This document shows, piece by piece, positions 27,783 to 36,422 of a stretch of DNA of 64,000 nucleotides. Position 1 is the first letter of the stretch, and every line of letters begins with the position of its first letter. The notes below the pieces were generated by a model. The model searched no databases, had not been told where the DNA came from, and saw only the letters and a program-made list of their open reading frames with translations. A program made the position numbers and the translations under genes. The stretch is from NCBI GenBank assembly GCA_965277745.1, contig OZ255837.1, positions 2,170,001-2,234,000 of the forward strand, written 5' to 3'. The DNA comes from G965277745 sp965277745 (GTDB lineage: Bacteria; Pseudomonadota; Gammaproteobacteria; Cardiobacteriales; Cardiobacteriaceae).

Positions 27783-28489
27783 TTCTCCGCGATCCAGGCG
27801 GAGAACATCATCCCCTGGAAATAAGGCGTCACTTTGCAAAAACCGGCGTCATAAAGGCGTTCGATCACGGTCTGCGCGTCATCCGTACGCATCACTTGTT
27901 CCAATGCATCACGTTTACGCGCGATCGCCATTTGCGAATATCCCTGCGCTTTTTTGAAGGCTTCGTACCAGCGTTGCATACGTGGTTCGTCGGAACGGGT
28001 TTTCTCGGCAAGGAGAAGCGCTTTGCCCGGCAACAACGCTTCATGCACCCTTTCGAGTAAGGCAAGACGCCGCGACGGTGAGACAAACGGCAAGAGAAAA
28101 TTCATCACCACCAGTTGCGCCGGCGCCAACGGGAAGCTACACACGTCACCCACCTTGACGCTGACGTTTGTAACCCCCACGTCCTCTACATAGGTACGCA
28201 AGCGATCGACCATCGCCGGCGAGAGATCCACCGCAACGATTTCCGTCGTAGGCGGAATGAAGCGCCTGAGCGAGAGCGCCGCCCCGCCGAGCGCGCAACC
28301 AAGATCGTAGACTCTTCCACCTTCTGTGACAAACTGCCCGCCGATCACCCCGAGCAAGGTCAAAAGCGTGGCATAACCGGGAATCGAGCGATGGATCATA
28401 TCCGGGAAGACGGCGACGGTACGCTCATCGAAACGAAAATCGACCGGCGCCCGCGCCCGGTCGAAAAGATCGTCGCGGGCAAAGGACAT
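27779..28489 (-). CDS. cmoA: Carboxy-S-adenosyl-L-methionine synthase
   Basis: Makes carboxy-SAM from SAM and prephenate for CmoB. The 236 residues contain the SAM site VYDLGCALGGAALSLRR (about residue 62), VAVDLSPAMVDRLR, and an N-terminal FRFDERTVAVFPDMIHRSIPGY that is diagnostic for CmoA. The ATG at 28489 shares its A with the lipA stop (TGATG); a GTG one codon upstream is also possible. Confidence 0.93.
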   Translation of the reverse strand: MSFARDDLFDRARAPVDFRFDERTVAVFPDMIHRSIPGYATLLTLLGVIGGQFVTEGGRVYDLGCALGGAALSLRRFIPPTTEIVAVDLSPAMVDRLRTYVEDVGVTNVSVKVGDVCSFPLAPAQLVVMNFLLPFVSPSRRLALLERVHEALLPGKALLLAEKTRSDEPRMQRWYEAFKKAQGYSQMAIARKRDALEQVMRTDDAQTVIERLYDAGFCKVTPYFQGMMFSAWIAEK

Positions 28490-29454
28490 CACAGCACCGC
28501 GCTGGCCGAAGCATCCGCATGATAGGAAGAACGCACCAAGGGACCGGCGGCGATATGGACAAACCCCATCGCCATGCCCTTTTCTTTGAATGTGTTGAAT
28601 TCTTCGGGTGTGTAGTAACGTTTTACCGGCAAATGGTGTACGGAAGGTTGCAAATATTGCCCGATCGTGAGCATATCGACCCGATGCGCGCGCAAATCGG
28701 CCATGACGTCGAGGATTTCTTCAGCCTCTTCCCCGAGACCGACCATCAGCCCGGATTTGCTAAGCACGTTCTTGGCGCAGGCCGTTTTGTAATCGTTGAG
28801 CAGGGCGAGAGAATTGACGTAATTGGCGCCAGGACGCGCGTCGAGATAAAGACGCGGAATGGTTTCGAGATTGTGGTTGAACACATCTGGTGGCGTCGCG
28901 ACGAGAATTTCCATGGCTTTGTCAACACGTCCGCGGAAATCCGGGGTGAGAATCTCCACCGTCATATTCGGCGCCGTCCTGCGGATTTCCCGGATGCAGG
29001 CGGCGAAATGACCGGCACCGCCATCGCGTAAATCGTCGCGATCGACGGAAGTGATCACCACATGATGCAAGCGCATCGCCGCCACCGTCTCGGCAAGATG
29101 GCGCGGTTCCTCTGGATCGAGCGGATTCGGTCGTCCATGGCCGACATCGCAAAACGGGCAACGGCGCGTGCAGATATCGCCCATGATCATGAAAGAGGCG
29201 GTACCCTGACGGAAACATTCACCGAGATTCGGACAACTCGCTTCTTCACAGACACTGTGCAATTTCCGCTCGCGCAAAATTCCTCGCAAGCGTTGGACTT
29301 CCGGGCCGCCCGGAAATTGCGCGCGAATCCACGACGGTTTGCGCAGGCGTTCCTTCTCGGCGTGCTCGACATGCACAGCGATCCGGCGGATCTTCTCCGC
29401 ACCGGTTTTCTTCACCCCCATCGCGCGGGGAAGCTTGGTTGTTCGCTCGTTCAT
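28489..29454 (-). CDS. lipA: Lipoyl synthase (radical SAM)
   Basis: Inserts two sulfur atoms into protein-bound octanoate to form lipoate, using two 4Fe-4S clusters. The auxiliary cluster cysteines are in CEEASCPNLGEC (about residue 70) with the C-terminal Ser of RSSYHA as the fourth ligand; the radical-SAM motif is CTRRCPFC. 321 residues from the ATG at 29454, the same as E. coli LipA. LipB is not in this window. It is followed directly by cmoA and lies 11 bp after rluB. Confidence 0.95.
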   Translation of the reverse strand: MNERTTKLPRAMGVKKTGAEKIRRIAVHVEHAEKERLRKPSWIRAQFPGGPEVQRLRGILRERKLHSVCEEASCPNLGECFRQGTASFMIMGDICTRRCPFCDVGHGRPNPLDPEEPRHLAETVAAMRLHHVVITSVDRDDLRDGGAGHFAACIREIRRTAPNMTVEILTPDFRGRVDKAMEILVATPPDVFNHNLETIPRLYLDARPGANYVNSLALLNDYKTACAKNVLSKSGLMVGLGEEAEEILDVMADLRAHRVDMLTIGQYLQPSVHHLPVKRYYTPEEFNTFKEKGMAMGFVHIAAGPLVRSSYHADASASAVL

Positions 29455-29465
29455 CCGCTTTCTTA

Positions 29466-30275
29466 TCACTTGCCTATGGGGGAAGTGTACCGCGGTTGCG
29501 TTTTCATGTCGCCCTTGTCTTTACGCCGGATAAGGGCACGCAACGTGGTAAGCTCCCTTGGCGGCAACAGGCGGTATCTGCCGGTGCCCAGTTCTTTCGG
29601 TATCGTCACCGTTCCATAGCGGGTACGTTTCAAACGGCTGACCCGGCAACCCACCGCTTCCCACAGCCTGCGCACTTCGCGATTACGCCCTTCGCGCAGG
29701 GTCACCGAAAAATAACGATTGTATTGGCTGTCGTCCTCGCGGAAAGTCTTGAGTGGCCTTACCTCGACGAACCTGGCAAGGCCGTCTTCCAGAGTGACAC
29801 CGTCGCGCAATCTGTGCATTGTCTGTTCGCTTACCTCACCGGCTACGCGCACCCAGTATTCGCGTTCGATTTCCGCGCTTGGATGCATCAATTGGTTCGC
29901 CAGTTCACCGTCGTTGGTAAAAAGCAGCAATCCGCTGGAATTGACATCAAGCCGACCGATCGCCACCCAGCGCCCATGGCTGATTTTCGGCAGGCGCTGG
30001 AATACACTTGAACGTCCGTCGGGATCACGGCGCGTACAGATCTCTCCGATCGCTTTGTGATACATAAGCACCTTGCATGGCGAATTGTTTTTCACGCTGA
30101 TACGCAAGGCTTTATTGTCCAGAGAAAAGCGTTCATGGCCGCCGATTTTCTGCCCCAGTGTGGCTACTTGGCCGTTAACTTTCAGCCGCCGCGCACGAAT
30201 CCAGCCCTCGATTTGGCGCCGTGATCCGATACCTCGCGCCGCAAGCCACTTTTGTATTCGTTCCTTTTTCTGCAT
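29466..30275 (-). CDS. rluB: 23S rRNA pseudouridine synthase (RluB type)
   Basis: Of the RsuA/RluB/RluE/RluF class, making pseudouridine in the large-subunit rRNA (U2605 in E. coli for RluB). An S4 RNA-binding domain (RIQKWLAARGIGSRRQIEGWI, residues 5-60) precedes the catalytic domain with GRLDVNSSGLLLFTNDGELAN, in which the Asp of RLD is the nucleophile, and EGRNREVRRLWEAVG. At 269 residues it is closest to RluB, but the exact target is inferred. It is the first gene of the rluB-lipA-cmoA-cmoB group. Confidence 0.88.
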   Translation of the reverse strand: MQKKERIQKWLAARGIGSRRQIEGWIRARRLKVNGQVATLGQKIGGHERFSLDNKALRISVKNNSPCKVLMYHKAIGEICTRRDPDGRSSVFQRLPKISHGRWVAIGRLDVNSSGLLLFTNDGELANQLMHPSAEIEREYWVRVAGEVSEQTMHRLRDGVTLEDGLARFVEVRPLKTFREDDSQYNRYFSVTLREGRNREVRRLWEAVGCRVSRLKRTRYGTVTIPKELGTGRYRLLPPRELTTLRALIRRKDKGDMKTQPRYTSPIGK

Positions 30276-30567
30276 GCTCGTCTCCTGCGACGATGGCCTC
30301 GGACAATGTGAGAGAATCTTGCGCCAAGCGAAAAATCATCCCCAAAAATGAAGGGCCGCTTGGCGCCCCACCGAAGCGTTATTATAGCGCCAATCGTCAT
30401 CAAATACGTGTTTATTCTCCCGTTGCGCCCGTGCTTTTTCGTTCAATGAGTTAGCGAGACGTTATTCTTTCGAGCACGCTCTTACACTCGAAAAACGGCA
30501 TATTTTTCCCATCATTGCGCGCATGTGGTAGATTCATTCCCTTTCTATGAACAATCAGAGGTATATC

Positions 30568-30813
30568 ATGGGTATTATCCTTTCTTTGGCGATCGGCGCA
30601 CTGATCGGCTACATCGCCGGGCAATTCACCAAGGGCAGCGGTTTCGGCCTCATCGGCAATATCATCGTCGGACTGCTCGGTGGAATGTTCGGCAGTTTGA
30701 TTTTCACTTTTCTCGGTATTTCCGCACAGAACTTCGTCGGCGAAATCATTTGTGGCGTCATCGGCGCGGTACTACTGCTTTTCCTCATCAAACAGATCAA
30801 AAACCACCCCTGA
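30568..30813 (+). CDS. GlsB/YeaQ/YmgE-family small membrane protein
   Basis: An 81-residue protein with three hydrophobic, glycine-rich helices (ILSLAIGALIGYIAGQF, FGLIGNIIVGLLGGMFGSL and ICGVIGAVLLLFLI), the hallmark of the transglycosylase-associated/GlsB stress family of inner-membrane proteins. The function is not established. The ATG at 30568 follows AGAGGT and is preferred to an upstream ATG at 30547. It stands alone between rluB, which is divergent, and carA. Confidence 0.85.
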   Translation: MGIILSLAIGALIGYIAGQFTKGSGFGLIGNIIVGLLGGMFGSLIFTFLGISAQNFVGEIICGVIGAVLLLFLIKQIKNHP

Positions 30814-31034
30814 GATCGTAACAACCGTTTTCGCAGGGAACGGGGAAGCGCTAGCGCAAGGCGAACGGAACCTCCTGCGAAGCGACAGGCGGCGTTTTCG
30901 TTCATGCAGGGTTTTCTGTCGCCCGTTTCGCTTGACGGAAGAAAAACACAGAATATCCGCAAATTTGCTTACAATCCTCCTCCCTTGTCGCTAAAATATC
31001 GCTGTTTTATCGAAAATTCGCGGAGACGGTGGAA

Positions 31035-32162
31035 ATGCGGCAGGCGATTCTGGCATTGGCCGACGGCAGTATCTTTCGGGGACGGTCGATTGGCGCCGAC
31101 GGTCAGCAGTGCGGTGAACTGGTTTTCAACACAGCGATGACCGGCTATCAGGAAATCCTCACCGATCCTTCATATCGCGGTCAAATCGTCACCCTCACTT
31201 ATCCACACATCGGCAACACCGGTGTCAACGCGCTGGATGTCGAATCCGACGCTGTGCAAGCGGCGGGTCTCGTGGTGCGGGACGCGCCCGCCTTCCATAG
31301 CTCCTGGCGTGCCGAAGGTTCGCTTTTCGACTATCTCGGCGATCGCGGCACCGTCGCAATCAGCGATGTCGACACCCGCGAACTGACCCGTCGCCTGCGT
31401 ACCCACGGGGCACAAAACGCCTGTCTGTTGGCCGGAAAACAGCTCGACGAACAAAGTGCGATCGATGCCGCGCGCAAGCACCCGAAAATGGTCGGCCAGG
31501 CGCTCGCCGCCAAGGTCTCTATCGGCGCCCCCCAAGCGTACACGCAGGAAAGCGTGTGGCGGCAGGACAGCAACACTTACGCGAAAAGCGGCGCAAAATA
31601 TCATGTCGTCGCCTACGACTTCGGCAGCAAACGCAACATCCTGCGCCTGCTCGCGAATCTGGATTGCCGCATCACTCTGGTGCCGGCCGATACAAAAGTC
31701 CAAGACGCGCTGGCCTTCGAGCCCGACGGCATTTTTCTCTCCAATGGCCCCGGCGACCCGGAACCGCTTGCCGATCAGATCGAGACGATCGCGGCATTCA
31801 TCGACAAAGGCCTGCCGTTACTGGGTATCTGCCTCGGTCATCAATTGCTCGGATTGGCCGCCGGGGGCAAGACATCGAAAATGAAATTCGGCCATCACGG
31901 CGCCAATCATCCGGTGCAGGATCTCGCGAGCGGAGAAGTGATGATCACTTCGCAAAATCATGGCTTCGCCGTCGATGCGACGAGTCTGCCGGAGAAGGTG
32001 AGCCTCACCCACAAATCACTTTTCGACGGTAGTGTGCAGGGCATCGCCTTCAAGGATCGGCCAGTCTTCGGCTTCCAGGGACACCCGGAAGCGAGCCCCG
32101 GCCCGCATGACGCGCGGATTTTGTTCAGCCGCTTTCTCGACGCCATGCACGCCAAGAGTTGA
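31035..32162 (+). CDS. carA: Carbamoyl-phosphate synthase small subunit (glutaminase)
   Basis: Releases ammonia from glutamine and channels it to CarB for carbamoyl phosphate, feeding pyrimidine and arginine synthesis. The N-terminal CPSase domain runs to about residue 150 (FNTAMTGYQEILTDPSY). The class I amidotransferase domain follows, with the nucleophile Cys in GICLGHQLLGLAAGG and His/Glu in GFQGHPEASPGP. 375 residues; the ATG at 31035 or the GTG at 31029 could start it. It is separated from carB by 243 bp, which is long for this pair. Confidence 0.95.
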   Translation: MRQAILALADGSIFRGRSIGADGQQCGELVFNTAMTGYQEILTDPSYRGQIVTLTYPHIGNTGVNALDVESDAVQAAGLVVRDAPAFHSSWRAEGSLFDYLGDRGTVAISDVDTRELTRRLRTHGAQNACLLAGKQLDEQSAIDAARKHPKMVGQALAAKVSIGAPQAYTQESVWRQDSNTYAKSGAKYHVVAYDFGSKRNILRLLANLDCRITLVPADTKVQDALAFEPDGIFLSNGPGDPEPLADQIETIAAFIDKGLPLLGICLGHQLLGLAAGGKTSKMKFGHHGANHPVQDLASGEVMITSQNHGFAVDATSLPEKVSLTHKSLFDGSVQGIAFKDRPVFGFQGHPEASPGPHDARILFSRFLDAMHAKS

Positions 32163-32405
32163 GTCTATGTCCGCCATCCTGCTTTTTCTCGCGCTCCCCG
32201 CCCGCTTCCGCGGCGATCCGCGCTTTGTCGAGGACGACGACCCGCTCGCCAGGATCAGGGCACACCCTGTTCGCGCCACCCACTTTACCGCGATAATGTC
32301 TGTTCGGCGATTTCATCTCCGCCCGATGCCTGTGATGCCACAAGACAGACATCGCCACCGCAACAACCCGGCAAACAACGCCTTCTGATCAGTCAAGAGA
32401 ACACC

Positions 32406-35400
32406 ATGCCCAAACGTAGCGATCTGAACTCCATTCTCATCATCGGCGCCGGCCCGATCGTCATCGGCCAGGCCTGTGAATTCGACTATTCCGGCGCCCA
32501 GGCGTGCAAAGCGCTGAAACGCGAGGGCTATCGGATCATTCTGGTAAATTCCAATCCAGCCACCATCATGACCGATCCGGAAATGGCCGACGCCACCTAC
32601 ATCGAACCGATTCAGTGGCAGACGGTGGAAAAAATCCTCGTCAAAGAAAAACCGGACGCCATTTTACCCACCATGGGCGGACAAACGGCGCTCAACTGCG
32701 CGCTCGATCTCGCAAAACACGGGGTGCTGCGACAATACAGCGTGGAACTGATCGGCGCCTCGGTAGAGGCGATCGAGACCGCCGAAGACCGCGAGCGCTT
32801 CAAGCGAGCGATGACGGAAATCGGCCTCGAAAGCGCCAGATCCTTCGCCGTACACGACATGGCAAGCGCTCGCGCGGCACAGGAAAAGCTGGGGTTTCCG
32901 ATCATCATCCGCCCTTCTTTCACCCTCGGTGGCTCCGGCGGCGGAATTGCCTACAACAAAAGCGAATTCGAGGATATCGTTGCCCATGGCCTTTCCCTCT
33001 CGCCGAGCAATGAAGTGCTGCTCGAGGAATCCCTGCTCGGCTGGAAAGAGTTCGAAATGGAAGTGGTGCGGGATAAGAACGACAACGCGATCATCGTCTG
33101 CGCCATCGAAAATGTCGATCCGATGGGCGTGCATACCGGCGACTCGATCACCGTTGCCCCGGCGCAGACGCTCACCGACAAGGAATATCAGCTTCTGCGC
33201 GACGCCTCGATCGCTATCCTGCGCAAAATCGGCGTGGAAACCGGCGGCTCCAACGTGCAGTTTGCCGTCAACCCGAAAGACGGGCGCTTAGTCGTCATCG
33301 AAATGAACCCACGGGTTTCGCGCTCCTCCGCGCTGGCCTCGAAAGCGACCGGATTCCCGATCGCCTCGGTCGCCGCGCGGCTCGCCGTCGGGTACACGCT
33401 CGACGAATTGCAAAACGAAATCACCGGCGGCGTGACACCGGCCTCTTTCGAACCCGCGCTCGACTACGTGGTGACCAAAATCCCGCGCTTCGATTTCGTC
33501 AAATTCAAACAAAGCGACGAGCGTCTCAACACCCAGATGCACGCGGTCGGGGAAGCCATGGCGATCGGACGCACCTTCAAGGAATCGCTGAACAAGGCGA
33601 TCCGCAGCCTGGAAGAAGGCTATCTCGGGCTCGATCATCGCCCATCCGGGGAACTGCTCGAAACACACATTTCCACCCCGACGCCAAAGCGGATTTTCCA
33701 CCTCGCCGAAGCGCTGCGCAAGGGCTGGTCGATCGAAAAGCTCCACCGAAGCAGCGCCATCGATCCCTGGTTTCTCGCCCAGCTCGCGGAAATCGTCGCC
33801 ATGGAAAACGCGCTGCGCGACGGCAAGGCCAGTCTCGACGACGCAGACACTTTACTCACCTACAAACGCGCCGGATTTTCCGACGCCATCCTCGCCGCCT
33901 GCACGGCAGGCAAAGAGGGCGACATCCGCCAGCAACGCGACGAACTGGATATCCATCCGGTCTATAAACGGGTCGATTCCTGCGCCGCCGAATTTGCGAG
34001 CAGCACCGCTTATCTGTATTCCACCTACGAAAAATTTTGCGAGGCGGCGGCCACGGGCAACCGCAAAATCATGATCTTGGGCGGCGGCCCGAACCGCATC
34101 GGCCAGGGTATCGAATTCGACTACTGCTGCGTGCACGCGGCCCTAGCCCTCAAAGAAGACGGCATCGAAACCATCATGGTCAACTGTAACCCGGAAACCG
34201 TCTCCACCGACTTCGATATCGCCGATCGCCTGTACTTCGAACCACTGACGCTGGAAGACGTGCTGGAAATCGTCCGTGTCGAGCAGCCCGACGGGGTCAT
34301 CGTCCAGTACGGCGGACAAACGCCACTCAAGCTCGCCCGCGCCCTTGCAGCCGCCGGGGTGAAAATCATCGGCACTTCGCCGGAGGCGATCGATCGCGCC
34401 GAAGACCGCGAACGCTTCCAGGCCCTGCTCGATGAACTCGGCCTTCTCCAGCCGCCCAACCGCACCGCCGACAACGTCGACACCGCGCTCGCCAAAGCCA
34501 CCGAAATCGGTTATCCGCTGGTCGTGCGTCCGTCCTATGTGCTCGGTGGCCGGGCCATGGAGATCGTCTACAACGAAAGCGACCTTGCCGCCTACATAAC
34601 AGGGGCGATCCACGCCTCCCCGGACGCGCCGATCCTCCTCGATCGTTTTCTAAACGACGCGATCGAAGTGGATATCGACCTCGTTTGCGATGGTCGGCAG
34701 GTGATCATCGGTGGACTCATGGAGCATATCGAGGAAGCGGGGGTGCATTCCGGCGATTCCGCCTGCTCATTGCCGCCCTACCGGCTGCCTGAAACAATCC
34801 GCGAGGCAATCGCCCGTCAGGCCAAATCGATCGCGCTCGAACTCGGAGTCGTCGGCTTGATGAACGCACAGTTCGCGGTCAAAAACGAAGAAATCTACGT
34901 CCTTGAAGTCAATCCGCGCGCTTCGCGCACGATTCCGTTCGTCTCCAAAGCGACCGGCCGCGCGCTGGCGAAAATCGCCGCCCGCTGCATGACCGGGCAA
35001 ACGCTCGCCGAACAAGGCATCACGGAAGAAATCATGCCACAGAAATACGCGGTAAAAGAAGCGGTTTTCCCGTTTGCCAAATTCGCCAATGTCGATCCGC
35101 TTCTCGGCCCGGAAATGAAATCCACCGGCGAAGTGATGGGGATCGGTGAGAACTTTGCGGAAGCCTTCAACAAAGCGATCCGCGGCAGCGGGGAAACACT
35201 GCCGCACGACGGCAGCCGGGTGTTCGTCTCGGTCCGCGATCACGACAAGGAAAAAACCCTGACCATTTGCCGCACCCTGATTCGTTGCGGTTTCTCGATC
35301 CTCGCCACCGACGGCACCGCCGCCTTTCTCAAAAACCACGATATCGCCTGTGACGCCGTCCACAAAGTGGCGCAAGGCCGCCCGCATATCGTCGATCACA

Positions 35401-35624
35401 TCATCAACGGCGAAATCGACTTGATCATCAACACCACCGAAGGCAAACGCTCGATCGCCGACTCCTATTCGATTCGCCGCGAAGCCCTGATGCACAAAAT
35501 TCTCTACTGCACGACAATCGCCGGCGCGGAGGCGATCGCCGGCGCTCTTGCGAACGGCGACCGGAAAAAGGGGGAAACCGTGCGCGCATTGCAGGAAATG
35601 CACGCCGCGATGAGCGGCACGTAA
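32406..35624 (+). CDS. carB: Carbamoyl-phosphate synthase large subunit
   Basis: Makes carbamoyl phosphate from bicarbonate, two ATP and the ammonia delivered by CarA. The 1072 residues consist of two homologous ATP-grasp halves, starting at IIGAGPIVIGQACEFDYSG and GGGPNRIGQGIEFDYCC (about residue 560), each with an NPRVSRSSAL/NPRASRTIPF metal motif. A C-terminal allosteric MGS-like domain follows (about 935-1072, FSILATDGTAAFLKNHD). A weak AAGAGA site precedes the ATG. The 243-bp leader after carA holds no convincing gene; a 73-codon frame starting at 32167 is rich in Arg and His and is probably spurious. Confidence 0.96.
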   Translation: MPKRSDLNSILIIGAGPIVIGQACEFDYSGAQACKALKREGYRIILVNSNPATIMTDPEMADATYIEPIQWQTVEKILVKEKPDAILPTMGGQTALNCALDLAKHGVLRQYSVELIGASVEAIETAEDRERFKRAMTEIGLESARSFAVHDMASARAAQEKLGFPIIIRPSFTLGGSGGGIAYNKSEFEDIVAHGLSLSPSNEVLLEESLLGWKEFEMEVVRDKNDNAIIVCAIENVDPMGVHTGDSITVAPAQTLTDKEYQLLRDASIAILRKIGVETGGSNVQFAVNPKDGRLVVIEMNPRVSRSSALASKATGFPIASVAARLAVGYTLDELQNEITGGVTPASFEPALDYVVTKIPRFDFVKFKQSDERLNTQMHAVGEAMAIGRTFKESLNKAIRSLEEGYLGLDHRPSGELLETHISTPTPKRIFHLAEALRKGWSIEKLHRSSAIDPWFLAQLAEIVAMENALRDGKASLDDADTLLTYKRAGFSDAILAACTAGKEGDIRQQRDELDIHPVYKRVDSCAAEFASSTAYLYSTYEKFCEAAATGNRKIMILGGGPNRIGQGIEFDYCCVHAALALKEDGIETIMVNCNPETVSTDFDIADRLYFEPLTLEDVLEIVRVEQPDGVIVQYGGQTPLKLARALAAAGVKIIGTSPEAIDRAEDRERFQALLDELGLLQPPNRTADNVDTALAKATEIGYPLVVRPSYVLGGRAMEIVYNESDLAAYITGAIHASPDAPILLDRFLNDAIEVDIDLVCDGRQVIIGGLMEHIEEAGVHSGDSACSLPPYRLPETIREAIARQAKSIALELGVVGLMNAQFAVKNEEIYVLEVNPRASRTIPFVSKATGRALAKIAARCMTGQTLAEQGITEEIMPQKYAVKEAVFPFAKFANVDPLLGPEMKSTGEVMGIGENFAEAFNKAIRGSGETLPHDGSRVFVSVRDHDKEKTLTICRTLIRCGFSILATDGTAAFLKNHDIACDAVHKVAQGRPHIVDHIINGEIDLIINTTEGKRSIADSYSIRREALMHKILYCTTIAGAEAIAGALANGDRKKGETVRALQEMHAAMSGT

Positions 35625-35769
35625 AAAAGCATTTGCGGACATAGGGCGCGGAAGCCCAGTCCGGGTCTGCGGATTCAAAGCGGCAATCACCGCGATCGTC
35701 CGGCGCATCAGCGCACCCAAACGCTCAAGGAGATTGCCGGTCGCCGCCGCCGTGGCGAGGGATCCCCGG

Positions 35770-36414
35770 TCAATCGGCAGGCGTAGTGCCACTCCGATCG
35801 GAGTGGCCGTCAAATCTAGATGGGAGCATTTTCTCGACCAGGCGGTAAACTGTGCTGACGTAAGGAACACGTGGCCAATCGGCGCAGCGAGGACAACAGT
35901 CGCGCTTCCTGGCGCGGCCCATCGCTTCTTCGATCCGTTCGCGGGTAAACTTGCTGGCATTGATCCGCTTGTTGTAATTTGGAAGATACTTCTTCAGGCG
36001 ACAATCCATATCCTTAGGCGATTCGATCTTCTTTCCGTCCTCGAAGTGGAGCAAGAGCCAGTATTCAAATTTGGGGTTGCTGAAGGCAAAGCCGTAATTT
36101 TTCTTTTCCTTCGCCCAAGCTGACAGTTCGTCTAAAATTTTTTCATCCCAATCGTCTTTATCCACCACAAGCCAGGCTTCATCATCGGAAGATTTTAGTT
36201 TTTCCTTTTTGAGATAATCCTTCATACACGTCAATATGTGCTTAGGGGCACTTTTATGACGTTTCTTCTTAACCAGAATCACCTGCTGGTCTGAGTTGTT
36301 GAAGATGGCGATGGCGAAATAACCCGGCTTATTCTTACTGCCTTCCGTCGCGATCACGAACCGCTTGCGATAGAGGAGCTCATTATATGGCCTCCGGAAT
36401 TTGGAAGATTTCAT
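35770..36414 (-). CDS. rloB: RloB-family protein (AbiLii-like), partner of RloA
   Basis: 214 residues from the ATG at 36414, whose AGGAGG ribosome site overlaps the stop of the upstream ATPase gene. The opening FVIATEGSKNKPGYFAIAI fits the RloB domain start (a Glu in the EG motif). VVDKDDW (about residue 95) and FSNPKFEYWLLLHFED are further family landmarks. The early Glu followed by a DxD-type motif recalls Toprim nucleases, but this is inference. RloB proteins occur beside RloA ATPases in restriction-linked islands and in the lactococcal AbiL phage-abortive system. AT-rich relative to carB. The last 20 residues may be read-through into flanking DNA. Confidence 0.8.
   Translation of the reverse strand: MKSSKFRRPYNELLYRKRFVIATEGSKNKPGYFAIAIFNNSDQQVILVKKKRHKSAPKHILTCMKDYLKKEKLKSSDDEAWLVVDKDDWDEKILDELSAWAKEKKNYGFAFSNPKFEYWLLLHFEDGKKIESPKDMDCRLKKYLPNYNKRINASKFTRERIEEAMGRARKRDCCPRCADWPRVPYVSTVYRLVEKMLPSRFDGHSDRSGTTPAD
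35788..35807. repeat. Perfect 20-bp palindrome at the carB/rloB boundary
   Basis: The sequence gccactccgatcggagtggc reads the same on both strands with no spacer. It lies inside the last codons of the rloB frame and 164 bp after carB, with which rloB is convergent. It could be a protein-binding site, part of a bidirectional terminator, or a scar at the island edge. No T-run adjoins it. Confidence 0.6.
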
Positions 36415-36422
36415 CAGTCCTC

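Noticed and set aside
31200..31208. Perfect DnaA box inside carA
   Set aside because: A single 9-mer within a coding sequence is expected by chance in a window of this size.
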